Below, one piece after another: positions 1 to 11,294 of a stretch of DNA of 64,000 nt (positions within the stretch are counted from its first letter, which is position 1; each line of letters starts with the position of its first letter). The DNA is from Pachypanchax playfairii (Eukaryota; Chordata; Actinopteri; Cyprinodontiformes; Aplocheilidae), in NCBI GenBank assembly GCA_006937955.1, contig SSNP01000019.1:5228756-5292755 (forward strand), given 5' to 3'. The notes below the pieces were generated by a model. That model did not search any database, was not told the DNA's origin, and worked only from the letters and a program-made list of their open reading frames with translations. The position numbers were made by a program, and so were the translations under genes.

Positions 1-582
1 ACATACAAATTTCAGGACTTTGTGGTTATTTCTTAAGTATTAACCAGTAATATGAAACATTTTATATCTAGAAAACGTCAGGAAACACTTATTAACAGAC
101 CTTTCAATCTGTCTGCATTAAAATTCGGGTGGTTCCGGCTCCTTCCGTCTGGCTGCTTCGTCAGCAGCTTGTTCATATTCATTATTCAAATTTGCTGGAC
201 TCTGATTGGCTAACAAACTAGCCTATGAGAGCAAAGAATACTGTTTCCTGCCCGGCTGCGCATGGTAACGTCAGACGTCGTGTCTTCTTGTTTGCTACGT
301 CTTATGCTACAGCTTTTAGCCAGCAGCATGCTAGGCGTGGCTTCAGCTGCGGGAGCTGCCGAATACTAACGAACAAAGTAGTTGTGACGAAACAGATACA
401 GGCCGTTTGGACTCGGGAGAACTCGGGTGTTATCGCCACCTGCTTAGTTTGAGAGATTAAAAACTGAAAGAGAAGTTGTTGACCTGTTTTCACACCCACT
501 ATGAAGGTAAGAACACCTGTGGAGCTAAAATATTCAACAGAAACCTCAGAAAAAACATTTTTTAATGGAAGGGCCTCTTTAA
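1..582 (+). mobile_element. K1 TTAA-flanked MITE, copy 1 (left end cut by window)
   Basis: First of five copies of a repeat of about 590 bp. It starts just inside the left end and finishes at GGCCTCTTTAA (572-582). It contains the shared CTCTGATTGGCTAACAAAC segment with a CCAAT-like core, a GCGCATGG motif, and ATGAAG (501-506) followed by donor-like GTAAGA. It is closer to copy 3 than to any other copy, because it lies inside a larger near-duplicate block. Confidence 0.9.
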
Positions 583-1273
583 ATCTGGATGATTCATCTT
601 CATCTACTTGTAGAAAAGTTAAGCCTTAATATCCAATTTAAAGGAGCCACTATACTGAATTGTTTTTACCAGGTTTGCGCTCTGGAGACGAGTGCTGAAA
701 GTTCTGCCTATACTCACCTGCACATGGCTGTTCTAACACATCAAATACCTACTTTCAGCTAACTGGACCTTAAAACTGAATATCTGAACATTCAGGGTGA
801 AAACTCTGAAAAACAACAGGAATCAACCCCTGGAATAATAATTATATGTATTTTTTTTTTTTAGTCAGGAAAATATCCCATTTATTTACATTATTTATAC
901 TGCAGCCAACCACTAGGGGGTGCTCCTTTTGTTTCACATTACATCCCTTTGTCCAGTTATAAACTATCAATGGAATGAATCTGCATTCAAAGCAAATTTC
1001 TACTGATTTAAAACTGCTCAAATATCCAAAATGTCTCAAAAGGTATCTACTGGTAATAAATGATTCATGGACATATGTCAGAATGGCTGTAATATTTCTT
1101 TAATGTATAACAGAAAGAGGATGTTCACTGTTTCTTCACCTTGCTGAGTACAATTTTAAACATTCTTATTCTTGTAGTATCTCTTTTCACCTTCCTGTGA
1201 CCCGTCTGTGTTTTCTGTGTCCATTTCTGTATGTGTTTTTTTTTTAGATCAACTTTATCTGCCATTTCCCATC
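1..1273. repeat. Near-duplicate block, left copy, ends at single N
   Basis: Matches 5656-6931 with only scattered substitutions and small indels over its whole length (for example GGGGGTGCTCC vs GGGGGCGCTCC). The match stops exactly at the N at 1274. It includes K1 copy 1, intron sequence and a T-run followed by AGATCAACTTTATCTGCC. It is probably an unmerged haplotype or a misjoined contig. Confidence 0.85.
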
Positions 1274-1289
1274 NGGAAAAAACATTTAA

Positions 1290-2090
1290 AAACACAAATG
1301 GGATTTTACAACCTCAATAATGAATGAATTGGAATGCTGTTTAAAATGTAAATATAATTGAATCAAATACTTTACGAGTCACCTTTGTGTTCAGATTTTT
1401 TATTTCATGATTCACCAACTGGTTTTAATCAGTGAAAGATCTGGACTGCAGGCAGGTCAGTTCAGCAGGCGGACTTTCATCCTGTGAAGCCGGGCTGATG
1501 TGATGGATGCAGTATGCGGTGGAACATTGTCTTACTGAAATATTGAAGGTCTTCCATGAAAGAAATGTTGTCATGATGGAAGCAGATGTTGCTCTGAAAC
1601 CTCTGTGTGCTTTTCAGTATTGATGGAACCTTTTCAGATGTATCAGCTGTCCACAGCAAAGGTGCTAATACAACTCCATACCACCAGAGATGCAGACGTT
1701 TGAACTGTCATCTGTTAACAAACTGGATGGTCCCTCTCCTCTAGTCCACAGGACACAGTGTCCATGATTTTAGAAAATAACTGAGAAATTTGACCAAATC
1801 TGACCTTGGAACAGTTTCTTTTTTACTTCACACCATTTTTAATAAATGGGTCAGAGAAGAAGCTGGTGTTTCAGGATCATGTTACATTTGGCTTCTTCTT
1901 TCCATCATCCATCTTTAACAGGTGTTTGTGGATCTCCTGGTGAACTGTGCTCACAGTGAGAATCATGTCTGCCGCCTCAGGGTCCACAAAGCAGTTCTGA
2001 CCTTTGACTTTGTCCCAGAGATTTCTTCGGATTTTCTGAATCTGACTGATATTATTCAGCATGAGAAATATTAAGCATTTTAAATTTGTT
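1290..2090 (-). mobile_element. Degenerate Tc1/mariner-like transposase relic
   Basis: Read on the minus strand, this stretch resembles Tc1-type transposase at the DNA level: AGAGCAACATCTGCTTCCAT and TTCAGTAAGACAATG are close to the usual '..EQHMLPS..' and '..FQQDNA..' coding segments. The frame is broken by indels and stops throughout. Short open pieces at 1477-1659 and 1877-2062 are remnants, not genes. Borders are approximate and no intact inverted repeats were identified. Confidence 0.6.
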
Positions 2091-3057
2091 GCTCCTTTGA
2101 ATTAAAAGCAGTATTTAGTATCATTCATTCATTTTGACCTCTTTTCTTTCACATTTTAAACAGTTTGTTGGTCAAAGATTGTCATGCCTCAAAGTTTCAA
2201 TGGATTCGACTCAAGTTTACATCAATAAGAAACAACTACTTTAGTAGAGTATACAGGTACATAAGTGAACTGACTGTGATCACACCGAATGACCCCGATA
2301 CATCCGGATATCTCTCTACACACTCCCTTAAACACAGATAGAGCAAACGGATTAAGCAGGACAATGCATCCGTAATCATAACTATACTCTGTGAAGAGCC
2401 CCGCGATAATACCTCTGTGCGTTAGCACTTAATCTCTTCCCCCCCCACACATGCTAAACTCGTTGTGTGCCACACGCTAATCCATCCCTCCAGCACTCAC
2501 CATTGTAATTAACAAATGAGCAGCGCAAAATGAATCACACATAGAAAGAGGGGGGGAAGAGATGGATGAGACAAACATTTGCTTAGTTGGAAGGAGAGGA
2601 ACCCTTAAAGTGATATTAGCAAGTAGGAGCGTTTAAATGTATTGTTTATAAAGTTAACAAAGTAACCCAGGTTTTAACCAGTTATCATTACAACAGCGCC
2701 CATAAAAAATTACATTTACTTTAGTAGCTTAATGTCTTCCTAATGTAATACTTTAGTTGTTCGTGCTTCCCTACAGGGGAGTTTCCTGTCTCTAATTACA
2801 AGTGTGTGTGGTCTCTTCACCATATAATTACTCAGGCAGTTTGACACTGATTTACTATTTTCATGCAAACACAAAATTTCAGGTGGAGTTTCTGTTGTTT
2901 CTCGATTATTCTGCTAAGTTTGGAGAGATTTAACTCTAAATTAGATAATCAGTATCTCTAACCTGAATTCAGCTCAAGTCTTTAAGAGAAATGCACCTGT
3001 CTGATCCCAGAAATATTAACATATTCAAAGAAGCCAAAAATCTTAAAGACCAGAAGC
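2091..3057. other. Intron, no feature recognised
   Basis: AT-rich intronic sequence upstream of the first visible DOCK2 exon. No coding similarity, tRNA or clear repeat was recognised. Confidence 0.5.
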
Positions 3058-3651
3058 TTAAAGAGGCCATTTCATACAAATTTCAGGACTTTGTGGTTAT
3101 TTCTTAAATATTAACCAGTAATATGAAACATTTTTTATCTAAAAAACGTCAGAAAACACTTATTAACAGACCTTTCAATCTGTCTGCATTAAAATTTGGG
3201 TGGTTCGGCTCCTTTCGTCAGACTGCTTCGTCAGCAGCTCGTTCATATTAATTATTCAAATTTGCTGGACTCTGATTGGCTAACAAACAAGCTTATCAGA
3301 AAAAGGTATACTGTTTCCTGCCCCGCTGTGCATGGCAAAGTCAGACGTTGTGTCTTCCTGTTTGCTACGTCTTATGCTACAGCTTTTAGCCAGCAGCATG
3401 CTAGGCGTGGTTTCAACTGCGGGAGCTGCAGAATACTAACGAGCAAAGGAGTTGTGACGAAACAGATACAGGCCGTTCAGACTCGGGAGAACTCTGGTGT
3501 TATCGCCACCTGCGTAGTTTGAGAGATTAAAACTGAAAGAGAAGTTGTTGACCTGTTTTCACACCCACTATGAAGGTAAGAAACACCTGTGGAGCTAAAA
3601 TATTCAACAGAAACCTCAGAAAAAACATTTTTAATGAAAGGGCCTCTTTAA
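3058..3651 (+). mobile_element. K1 TTAA-flanked MITE, copy 2 (complete)
   Basis: A complete copy running from TTAAAGAGGCC (3058) to GGCCTCTTTAA (ends 3651). The ends are perfect inverted repeats of 11 bp including TTAA. Internal landmarks match the other copies (ACAAATTTCAGGACTTTG near the start, ATGAAG at 3570-3575 followed by GTAAGA). It is visibly more diverged from copies 1 and 3 than they are from each other. Confidence 0.92.
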
Positions 3652-4235
3652 TGTAGGACAAAATAGAATGCAATCTATAAACCTTGCTATGATCTCTGTT
3701 TTCAGGCACATCAACGTTACTAATCCTTCATTATTCTTACTCCCATTTGAATGTAAAGTGTCTATAACATTTATAGTCTTGGTTTTGCCTTAAATAATAT
3801 ATCACACAAGCTTTTTCTTTTAGGGAAGCAGATTTTCATTAAGTCCATGGTTCAATAAAAGAAAAAAAAAAAAGACCTGAATTTTAATCAAAGTGTGGGC
3901 TGATGATTTATGATCACTCTTTATATTCATCACACAATGTTCTAAAGTGACTTCTGCTTCTACTGAGGAACCAAAATAACACAAGGAATGTAAATTAATG
4001 TATTAATGTATGTAGAACTCTGAAATAACAGTTGTACATATATTTTTGTGATTTGCTCAACAATCTTACTGGACGTCCTTCTCTTTGTCTTGTTTGTCTT
4101 TTCTTCTACCTCTTAAGAAGCGAGTCCTTCATAAACATCTCGCATTCTTCATTCAGACATTCTACCTCTGATATTGTGTGAGATTCTGTTTTTTTTTCTG
4201 TTGCATTTCCATAAACGTTCTCCTGTCATCCCCAG
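3652..4235 (+). other. Intron end before DOCK2 exon a
   Basis: Intronic sequence with an A-run near 3860 and a T/C-rich stretch (about 4185-4235) that serves as the polypyrimidine tract of the acceptor. Nothing else recognised. Confidence 0.5.
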
Positions 4236-4344
4236 GCTTTACGAAGGGAAGGAGCAGGCTGAGTTTGAGGATTCTTTGAGGCAGCTTTTTGAGTCCATCA
4301 ACAACTTGATGAGAACAGATTACACAACAACACTGTTGCTCAGG
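4236..4344 (+). CDS. dock2: DOCK2 exon a (RLYEGKEQAEFEDSLRQLFE...)
   Basis: The acceptor is a T/C-rich run ending CCCCAG at 4235 and the donor is GTAACC at 4345. The exon starts with the last base of a split codon and then reads LYEGKEQAEFEDSLRQLFES and INNLMRTDYTTTLLLR, ending in phase 0. The EFEDS-RQLFESINNLM segment is typical of the DOCK1/2/5 group. The next exon follows after a short intron of 316 bp. No earlier DOCK2 exon was recognised in 1-4235. Confidence 0.9.
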
Positions 4345-4660
4345 GTAACCACTCATATAAATACCCATAATTTGATTTCAGTTGTCTTTTATTTCCCTCA
4401 AAATGAACCTCTTTAGTCTTTTAAAATGTATTTTTTACCCTGTTACCTTTGGACTCCATCAGTATTCTGCTGCTTCATGTTTTCCTTTTTCCTCGGATAT
4501 TCAAACAGTCACAAAAATTCAAGAGCAGAGAAGCAACCCAGTAAAAAATGAGATAGATCTTCTCACACTTGTGGAGAAAACGTCTTTGATGGCAAAGTCA
4601 CCTTCCACAGAGGTTTAAGGCAGCAGTTTTAACTGTGTTTTTTGTTGTGTGTGTCATCAG

Positions 4661-4731
4661 GTTGCTGCTCTGAAGTACCTGCCAACAGTCTTGCATGATG
4701 TTGAGAAAGTGTTTGATGCCAAACTCCTCAG
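4661..4731 (+). CDS. dock2: DOCK2 exon b (VAALKYLPTVLHDVEKVFDAKLL)
   Basis: The acceptor is TCATCAG at 4660 and the donor is GTAGGT at 4732. The frame reads V-A-A-L-K-Y-L-P-T-V-L-H-D-V-E-K-V-F-D-A-K-L-L and ends on AG, the first two bases of a Ser codon completed by T at 7941. This is one of the best conserved helices of the family. Confidence 0.95.
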
Positions 4732-5640
4732 GTAGGTTTATCCTAAAAAAACTTACAAGCACAAACACAACCAGACACCTTATCTTTGGTGTCATTCAGG
4801 TGCTGAGGGGATGTAAAGGAGCTCTCAGTTCAAGCTCTTTGTTCAGTGACCTGCATTCATTTGTCTCCCACGCAGTCCACAGCGGTTAAGCTCTACTTTT
4901 TTAAGCAGATGATGAAAATCTCATCAAAATGAAACAGAGACAAGGACAAACACTCACACCTGCTCTGTGCTCTTCTGTGAGCCCCTCAGAGAAATTTCAG
5001 TTTCACTAAAAAACATATAAAAGAGCAATTTGACTTGTAATTTTTTCTGTTTTAGTTCCTCACTCAAAATAAACAAAGATGTGAAATGACCAGTTTAACC
5101 TCTCCTTGAACCAGAATCAATCGGTTTAGCCCTTAAATTAAAATGCTGATGCTTTTTCAGTTTTCATTTATCCTCCTGTAGCCCCAAATGATCATCTGCT
5201 ATGATTATAAAATAATATTTCAGCCAGTGTTTTTGTCTAAAAGTGATAAATGATTAATATTTTACACAATATAGTTAGCTTTGTGAATGGCCTCAGTTTG
5301 AATAGACTTTAAATCTGATTGTGCTGAGGAGCTAATGGCTAGCTTGAATGCGTCTACAAAGTTGATTGCTGCTGTCTAAAACCACCTTCAGTTCATTTTA
5401 ACATGATCTCATAACCCTTTACAGCAGCTATTCAGTTATTTACATGGAACATTAGTTATTTACAAGCATAAATATTATGAGCTGTAGTGACTTTTTGTAG
5501 TACTTTTAGTTCATCCGAGGCTCAGGTCAAGCAGGAATCTCTTGGTATTCCTGTTGAGCAGAATCTTCTTTGGAATTTGGTTCATTTAGCACATTTTGAC
5601 GAGCTAAAACTGGCTGCGGTAAATGGGGCATATGCTTTAT

Positions 5641-6237
5641 TTAAAAGAGGCCATTACATACAAATTTCAGGACTTTGTGGTTATTTCTTAAGTATTAACC
5701 AGTAATATGAAACATTTTATATCTAAAAAACGTCAGGAAACACTTATTAACAGACCTTTCAATCTGTCTGCATTAAAATTCGGGTGGTTCCGGCTCCTTC
5801 CGTCTGGCTGCTTCGTCAGCAGCTTGTTCATATTCATTATTCAAATTTGCTGGACTCTGATTGGCTAACAAACTAGCCTATGAGAGCAAAGAATACTGTT
5901 TCCTGCCCGGCTGCGCATGGTAACGTCAGACGTCGTGTCTTCTTGTTTGCTACGTCTTATGCTAACAGCTTTTAGCCAGCAGCATGCTAGGTGTGGCTTC
6001 AGCTGCGGGAGCTGCCGAATACTAACGAACAAAGGAGTTGGGACGAAACAGATACAGGCCGTTTGGACTCGGGAGAACTCGGGTGTTATCGTCACCTGCT
6101 TAGTTTGAGAGATAAAAACTGAAAGAGAAGTTGTTGATCTTTTTTCACACCCACTATGAAGGTAAGAACACCTGTGGAGCTAAAATATTCAACAGAAACC
6201 TCAGAAAAAACATTTTTTAATGGAAGGGCCTCTTTAA
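5641..6237 (+). mobile_element. K1 TTAA-flanked MITE, copy 3 (complete)
   Basis: Runs from TTAAAAGAGGCC (one extra A) to GGCCTCTTTAA at 6237, with ATGAAG at 6156-6161 followed by GTAAGA. It sits in the DOCK2 intron between exons b and c. It is nearly identical to copy 1, and the identity continues for about 690 bp beyond the element. Confidence 0.92.
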
Positions 6238-6931
6238 ATCTGGATGATTCATCTTCATCTACTTGTAGAAAAGTTAAGCCTTAATATCCAATTTAAAGGA
6301 TCCACTATACTGAATTGTTTTTACCAGGTTTGCGCTCTGGAGACGAGTGCTGAAAGTTCTGCCTATACTCACCTGCACATGGCTGTTGTAATACATCAAA
6401 TACCTACTTTCAACTAACTGGATCTTAAAACTGAGTATCTGAACATTCAGGGTGAAAACTCTGAAAAACAACAGGAATCAACCCCTGGAATAATAATTAT
6501 ATGTATTTTTTTTTTTTAGTCAGGAAAATATCCCATTTATTTACATTATTTATACTGCAGCCAACCACTAGGGGGCGCTCCTTTTGTTTCACATTACATC
6601 CCATTGTCCAGTTATAAACTATCAATGGAATGAATCTGCATTCAAAGCAAATTTCTACTGATTTAAAACTGCTCAAATATCCAAAATGTCTCAAAAGGTA
6701 TCTACTGGTAATAAATGATTCATGGACATATGTCAGAATGGCTGTAATATTTCTTTAATGTATAACAGAAAGAGGATGTTCACTGTTTCTTCACCTTGCT
6801 GAGTACAATTTTAAACATTCTTATTCTTGTAGTATCTCTTTTCACCTTCCTGTGACCCGTCTGTGTTTTCTGTGTCCATTTCTGTGTGTGTTTTTTTTTT
6901 TTTAGATCAACTTTATCTGCCATTTCCCATC
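5656..6931. repeat. Near-duplicate block, right copy
   Basis: The counterpart of 1-1273. It lies in the DOCK2 intron between exons b and c, and its sequence continues smoothly into 6932 onward, so this copy is the better candidate for the true location. Confidence 0.85.
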
Positions 6932-7940
6932 ATTATATTTTACAGCTGGTTCAGAGCCACACACAAACGAATACACACATCCTTACAAAGACGTTGAGGG
7001 ACAGAGTTAAATGTCAGGACATGTATTTTTATATTCTGTCTTCTGTCATTCATTTCCTTTTATGCCCTCTTTCACGCATATTCACTCAGGCTTTATTGTC
7101 TTTAGACGCTCATTCCAAAACTCTGTCTGAGCCATCTCAACTTAAAAGTAAGGTCCCCACTGCATATTTGATATAAACTGCCTCGAGCATTTTCCACGAG
7201 CAAACCATATGAATAACAATCCGAACAGAAGGTGGACATCAAAGTTTTCTCGTCTCCTTCATAGTAACAGTCCTACACTTTGCAGACATGGTGTGATCTG
7301 TGGAGCGGCACTTGCAAACATTTTCTCATCCCTGCTTGTGTTTTATTGGTTTTGTCCAGGATACAGTTTGACATTTTAGGATTTTAATTAGATTCACAGC
7401 AGATGATTAGTGGGCCATAACTCTGCTCTGCACCTTTGAGCCTCGGCGTACCACGGTCAGTTTATACAAACCCAAAAGCCTTTTTGTTGTGTTTTGGTTT
7501 AGATACAGATGATGTGAGTTTTATTTCATTTTGTTAATGAAAATCCCACTGGCCTGAGTAGTACAATATATAAAAGGTCTCAAAGTAAAATGGAGACAAA
7601 GGGTTCCCCGTTCTCTGAAATTTAGTCCCTTTTATGATGAAACTAAATTTATTAAAGATAAGACTATTATGACTGATTCGTCAGACTCTTTGCTGCTCAG
7701 CTGATGTTTCGGATTCATGTTTTTACAACTCTTCCTTTTACATGTTGCACATTAAATTAGGTCCTCAAACCTTCTAAATTGTTGCCTTTTTTAACCAATT
7801 TTAGATAATTTTCATTCAAATTTGAGACATGCACCACAAACGTCTCTGTGTTTGCTGTGAATATCTTCAAGAATACAAACTTTGTTAATTTCCTTTCAAG
7901 CAATAATTAATGTAATCATTTTTTTTGCTCTTTTTCTTAG
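6932..7940 (+). other. DOCK2 intron, no feature recognised
   Basis: Ordinary intron sequence between the near-duplicate block and exon c. A short open stretch at 6886-7176 follows a T-run plus AG that looks like an acceptor. Exons b and c join directly in phase, so no DOCK2 exon is missing here. Confidence 0.5.
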
Positions 7941-8047
7941 TAAGTTGCTGCACGACTTTTATTCCTGCATCCCACCTGAGAAACTCCAGAAGCAGAAGGT
8001 GACCTCCATGACCGAAATTGTTAGCAGCCAGCTGTTCCAGAAACAAG
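7941..8047 (+). CDS. dock2: DOCK2 exon c (KLLHDFYSCIPPEKLQKQKVTSM...)
   Basis: The acceptor is CTTAG at 7940 and the donor is GTGTGT at 8048. After the split Ser codon it reads KLLHDFYSCIPPEKLQKQKV and TSMTEIVSSQLFQKQ, ending on a single G (phase 1). The FYSCIPP-KLQKQKV segment matches the DOCK2 family. The following intron is 15.6 kb and full of repeats. Confidence 0.95.
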
Positions 8048-11000
8048 GTGTGTTGATGCTTTTTGTTCAGTTTCAGACATCAGCACTAATATTTCACCAA
8101 CTGAAGACTTAATGCTGCATAAAGAATCAGTCACACATTTCTACTGTATCAAAAAAAACAACAACTTTCAACTCCTTCTGCTGGAAATGTCACAAAAACC
8201 TGTTGAGCTTTAATATAAAATAATAACAGAGATTACGTATAAAATTTCCATTAGATATTGACTGATTTCAAAATGGCCATTAGGGAAACTGACCCCACTT
8301 TGTTTTATGACCAGTAAGAGTGTTCTTTGCTCAGCCAGACAGTTTGAAGGACATTATCCTGTGTGCACTTAAAGCTTATCAGTGTTCTTTGGCAAGCTTT
8401 CATTCAGCCCCAGTTATACTCCAGTTTAATAGCAAGACACGTAATCTTACAATAAATGACTGTAGACGTTGGCTAAAGGTGAGCAGCATGTTGTTCTGTT
8501 GTCTGCTTTGATGTGTTTTTTTCTGAATTGGAGATATTATTCCAGAGGCATGAATTCTCAGCATACAGTTACACATTTTTGGGGTTTTGGGCTGCACTTA
8601 ATGGACATTTGCAGACTGATAGTGATGACAAAATATACTACACACAGGCCACAACCATAAATTGTCTCTTGCGTTTATATTTTTGCGTCGTTAAAATGAC
8701 AAGAAACACATTTATGTTAGTGAGATTTTTATTGTATATAAATAAAATGTAACTAGACGTGATATGAATATTTAGGTTTTAGCTTAATCTAAACTCTCAT
8801 TAGCATTAGATACTGTCTCATTTCTGTCCAAGCAGCACAGTTAGTGCACCCTCTACTTGATAGTAAAGGTCTCTTCTTGTTATATTTGCTAAAATGAACC
8901 AGTCTTGAGATTAAAAGGTGACGCCTTTACTTACTTAGCTTAAATTCTGTGAGTCGTATCATCCAGTGTTTGTAGAAGACAATTACTTTTAGATTTCATC
9001 ACTTAGACTTTTCCTAACTGTCACTTCATCTTCTTTAATAGAAGATTATTTTTATTAGATTTGGCATTATTGCCACACCTTTAAAGTCTATCTCACATCA
9101 GTGATCATACACTCGCCCATACCTCCCCTCAGTCTGTTTAATCTGTCTGTTTAATTTGCTTGTAGCAAGTTGATAAATGGTTGTTTCGCCTGCAGAGGTA
9201 CATGCAATGATGGATTAGAGCGATGAAATGTTGCGATGCTGAGTGTGCACAAGAAAAGGGCAAATAATTTGACTTCTACAGTAAACTGTAGGCAGGAATG
9301 GACCAAATTTGGTCTGTAACGGAAGTTGTTATGCATGAAGTAAGAGAGGAAACATATGAGTTTGTTCAAGACAGAATTATTTACACCACAGACATGGCTA
9401 CAGGCTTCCAGAAAAAAAGCCATCATACAACCTTTAAATAAATTTAATAGCCTTTGTTTTAGATGAGTTGATGAACTCTATGCCTCAGTGTGAGTGTTTT
9501 GTGCAGTGATGCTTTCTAAATGAGTGCGAGCACTGCCTCGAGGGTGGGTTTATTTTTTGCCAGTTATTTGCTTGTACTGAAATCTCTGGGAATATAAGTT
9601 CAGGATATGGTTCTTTGGTATTGATCTTAGCTCAGATGATTGATTCCCCTGGAGTTCTGGCCTCTGGGTTGCTATTAAAATGCTCCAAGTCACATTCTGT
9701 CACAAAGGCTGCAGGCTGAGGAAGAAAAGACAAAGGAGAATGGAGGAAAGCAACAAAACAAAAAGTTACATATTGTTTTCGGTAAAAAAAAAAAAAAAAA
9801 AAGCAGACAAAAGTAAAAGGATCTTTTAAAAAAAGAGAGAAGCAGAAAAGAGCCTTGTTACGGGATGAAAAGTAATGGAGGTACAATGAGTGTGAGTAAT
9901 TGGAAGGCAAAAAGATAAGGAAAGGTGAAAGGTGGACGACGAAGGTACAAGACAGAAACAAAAGCTGTTTTAAAAACCGAGAAGAAGAGATAACAGCTAA
10001 AGACAGAGGTTGCTTGTGAATGGTCTTTTTAAGAGGAATGTCTTTGGAAACAAGTGGTGAGTTAGACTGACACTAAACTGTTCACATCTGATTAAAGTTT
10101 GAGAATCAATCAGCAACTCTGCAAGCTGTTGGTCAGCAACACCTGTTTTCACTGACACTTTCCTCTCCTGCATTCCTCGGCACAGTGTTTTTATTTATTT
10201 ATTTATTTTCCTCTCTTGTATGGATTCACTCAGTCCATCTCAATTCCTGCTTTACAAAATGAGGGCTGACACTTACTCTAATTGAGATGCATTTTTGTAT
10301 TGGGATGCTAATCAGTGGGCTTGTATGCTGTGGAAGCCTTCATTCAGTGGGCTGAATGTATGCAGCGCTGCTGAATTACATATTTATAATAGTTAATGGC
10401 CCCTGGGTTCTATCACTGCACTGTAATACATATTTAATGTCTCTACCTGTCTGTCTGATTGTGTGTCCATGCAGACCTGCCAGGCCCTCTTCAGGGAAAC
10501 AGTTTCAGTGGAGACGCAGCAGGATGGTGGTGGGGGTGTTATGAAGCTTGTTCAGATAGGATCGAGTGGAATAAACACTCTCGATCATTATTTACTGTAA
10601 TTTGGGAATTTTTTGGACGGAATTCTTGATAGAAAAATCAGACGTATAGCTATTAGATTGGTAAAGTATCAATGTTTAGTGTATTTGAACTGTTCTAATT
10701 TAGTTTTGCAGACAAACTGTTTAAAAGTCTCCTGAATGTGCATTGAAAAGAATAAGTTTGTTTTGTCTACGCTTACATAAAGTAGACACTGAAAGATTTT
10801 CTCAATCTCAGCAAAAATATTATTTATCCAAAACAGTTTTTGGCAGCATCTTTTTGTTTAAGCCTTTGCCTCGCCGCAGCTGTTGGAGGCTAGTAAGAAG
10901 CAAAACTGAAAAAAAACAAAAAAAACATTTTCAGTTGGAATCACACTGAATTTAAAGTAAAATCAATTTTGCTCATGTCAGAACGTCAACAAAAAAGCTA

Positions 11001-11294
11001 CAATTGGATTAATATTATGCCAAATTTATTGAACCAATTTCGTCACTAAGTGGCTTAATTATCTTTTCAGTTGTTCAAAATTCCAGTGACCCCTGCGACT
11101 CGTGAGGAAATTGAGACGCATTGTGAATGTTTCAAGGCGAATTTGAAGACTCTCGTCCAAATGTCATTCACAGTTTTTGTGAGAACAAATCTGGAAATAT
11201 TTTGGTATAAATTATTCTTTCCCTTTTTTTAAAAAAAAATTTGAACATGTTTGGCTAAAAATAGGTGAAATGTACAGTAGGATGTTACGGGTCT
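8048..11294 (+). other. DOCK2 intron with simple-sequence tracts
   Basis: No coding exon recognised. It holds an A-run at about 9783-9802 and an ATTT run at about 10190-10208. Open stretches here have low-complexity composition and no family resemblance. Confidence 0.45.

Noticed and set aside
3058..3651. K1 as a piggyBac MITE
   Set aside because: TTAA fits piggyBac too, but the ends (AGAGG) lack the usual CC start, and a THAP-bearing TTAA element with similar ends is present nearby. Not fully excluded.
6886..7176. Possible extra DOCK2 exon after a T-run plus AG
   Set aside because: Exons b and c join directly in phase (AG/T), and the peptide does not resemble DOCK.
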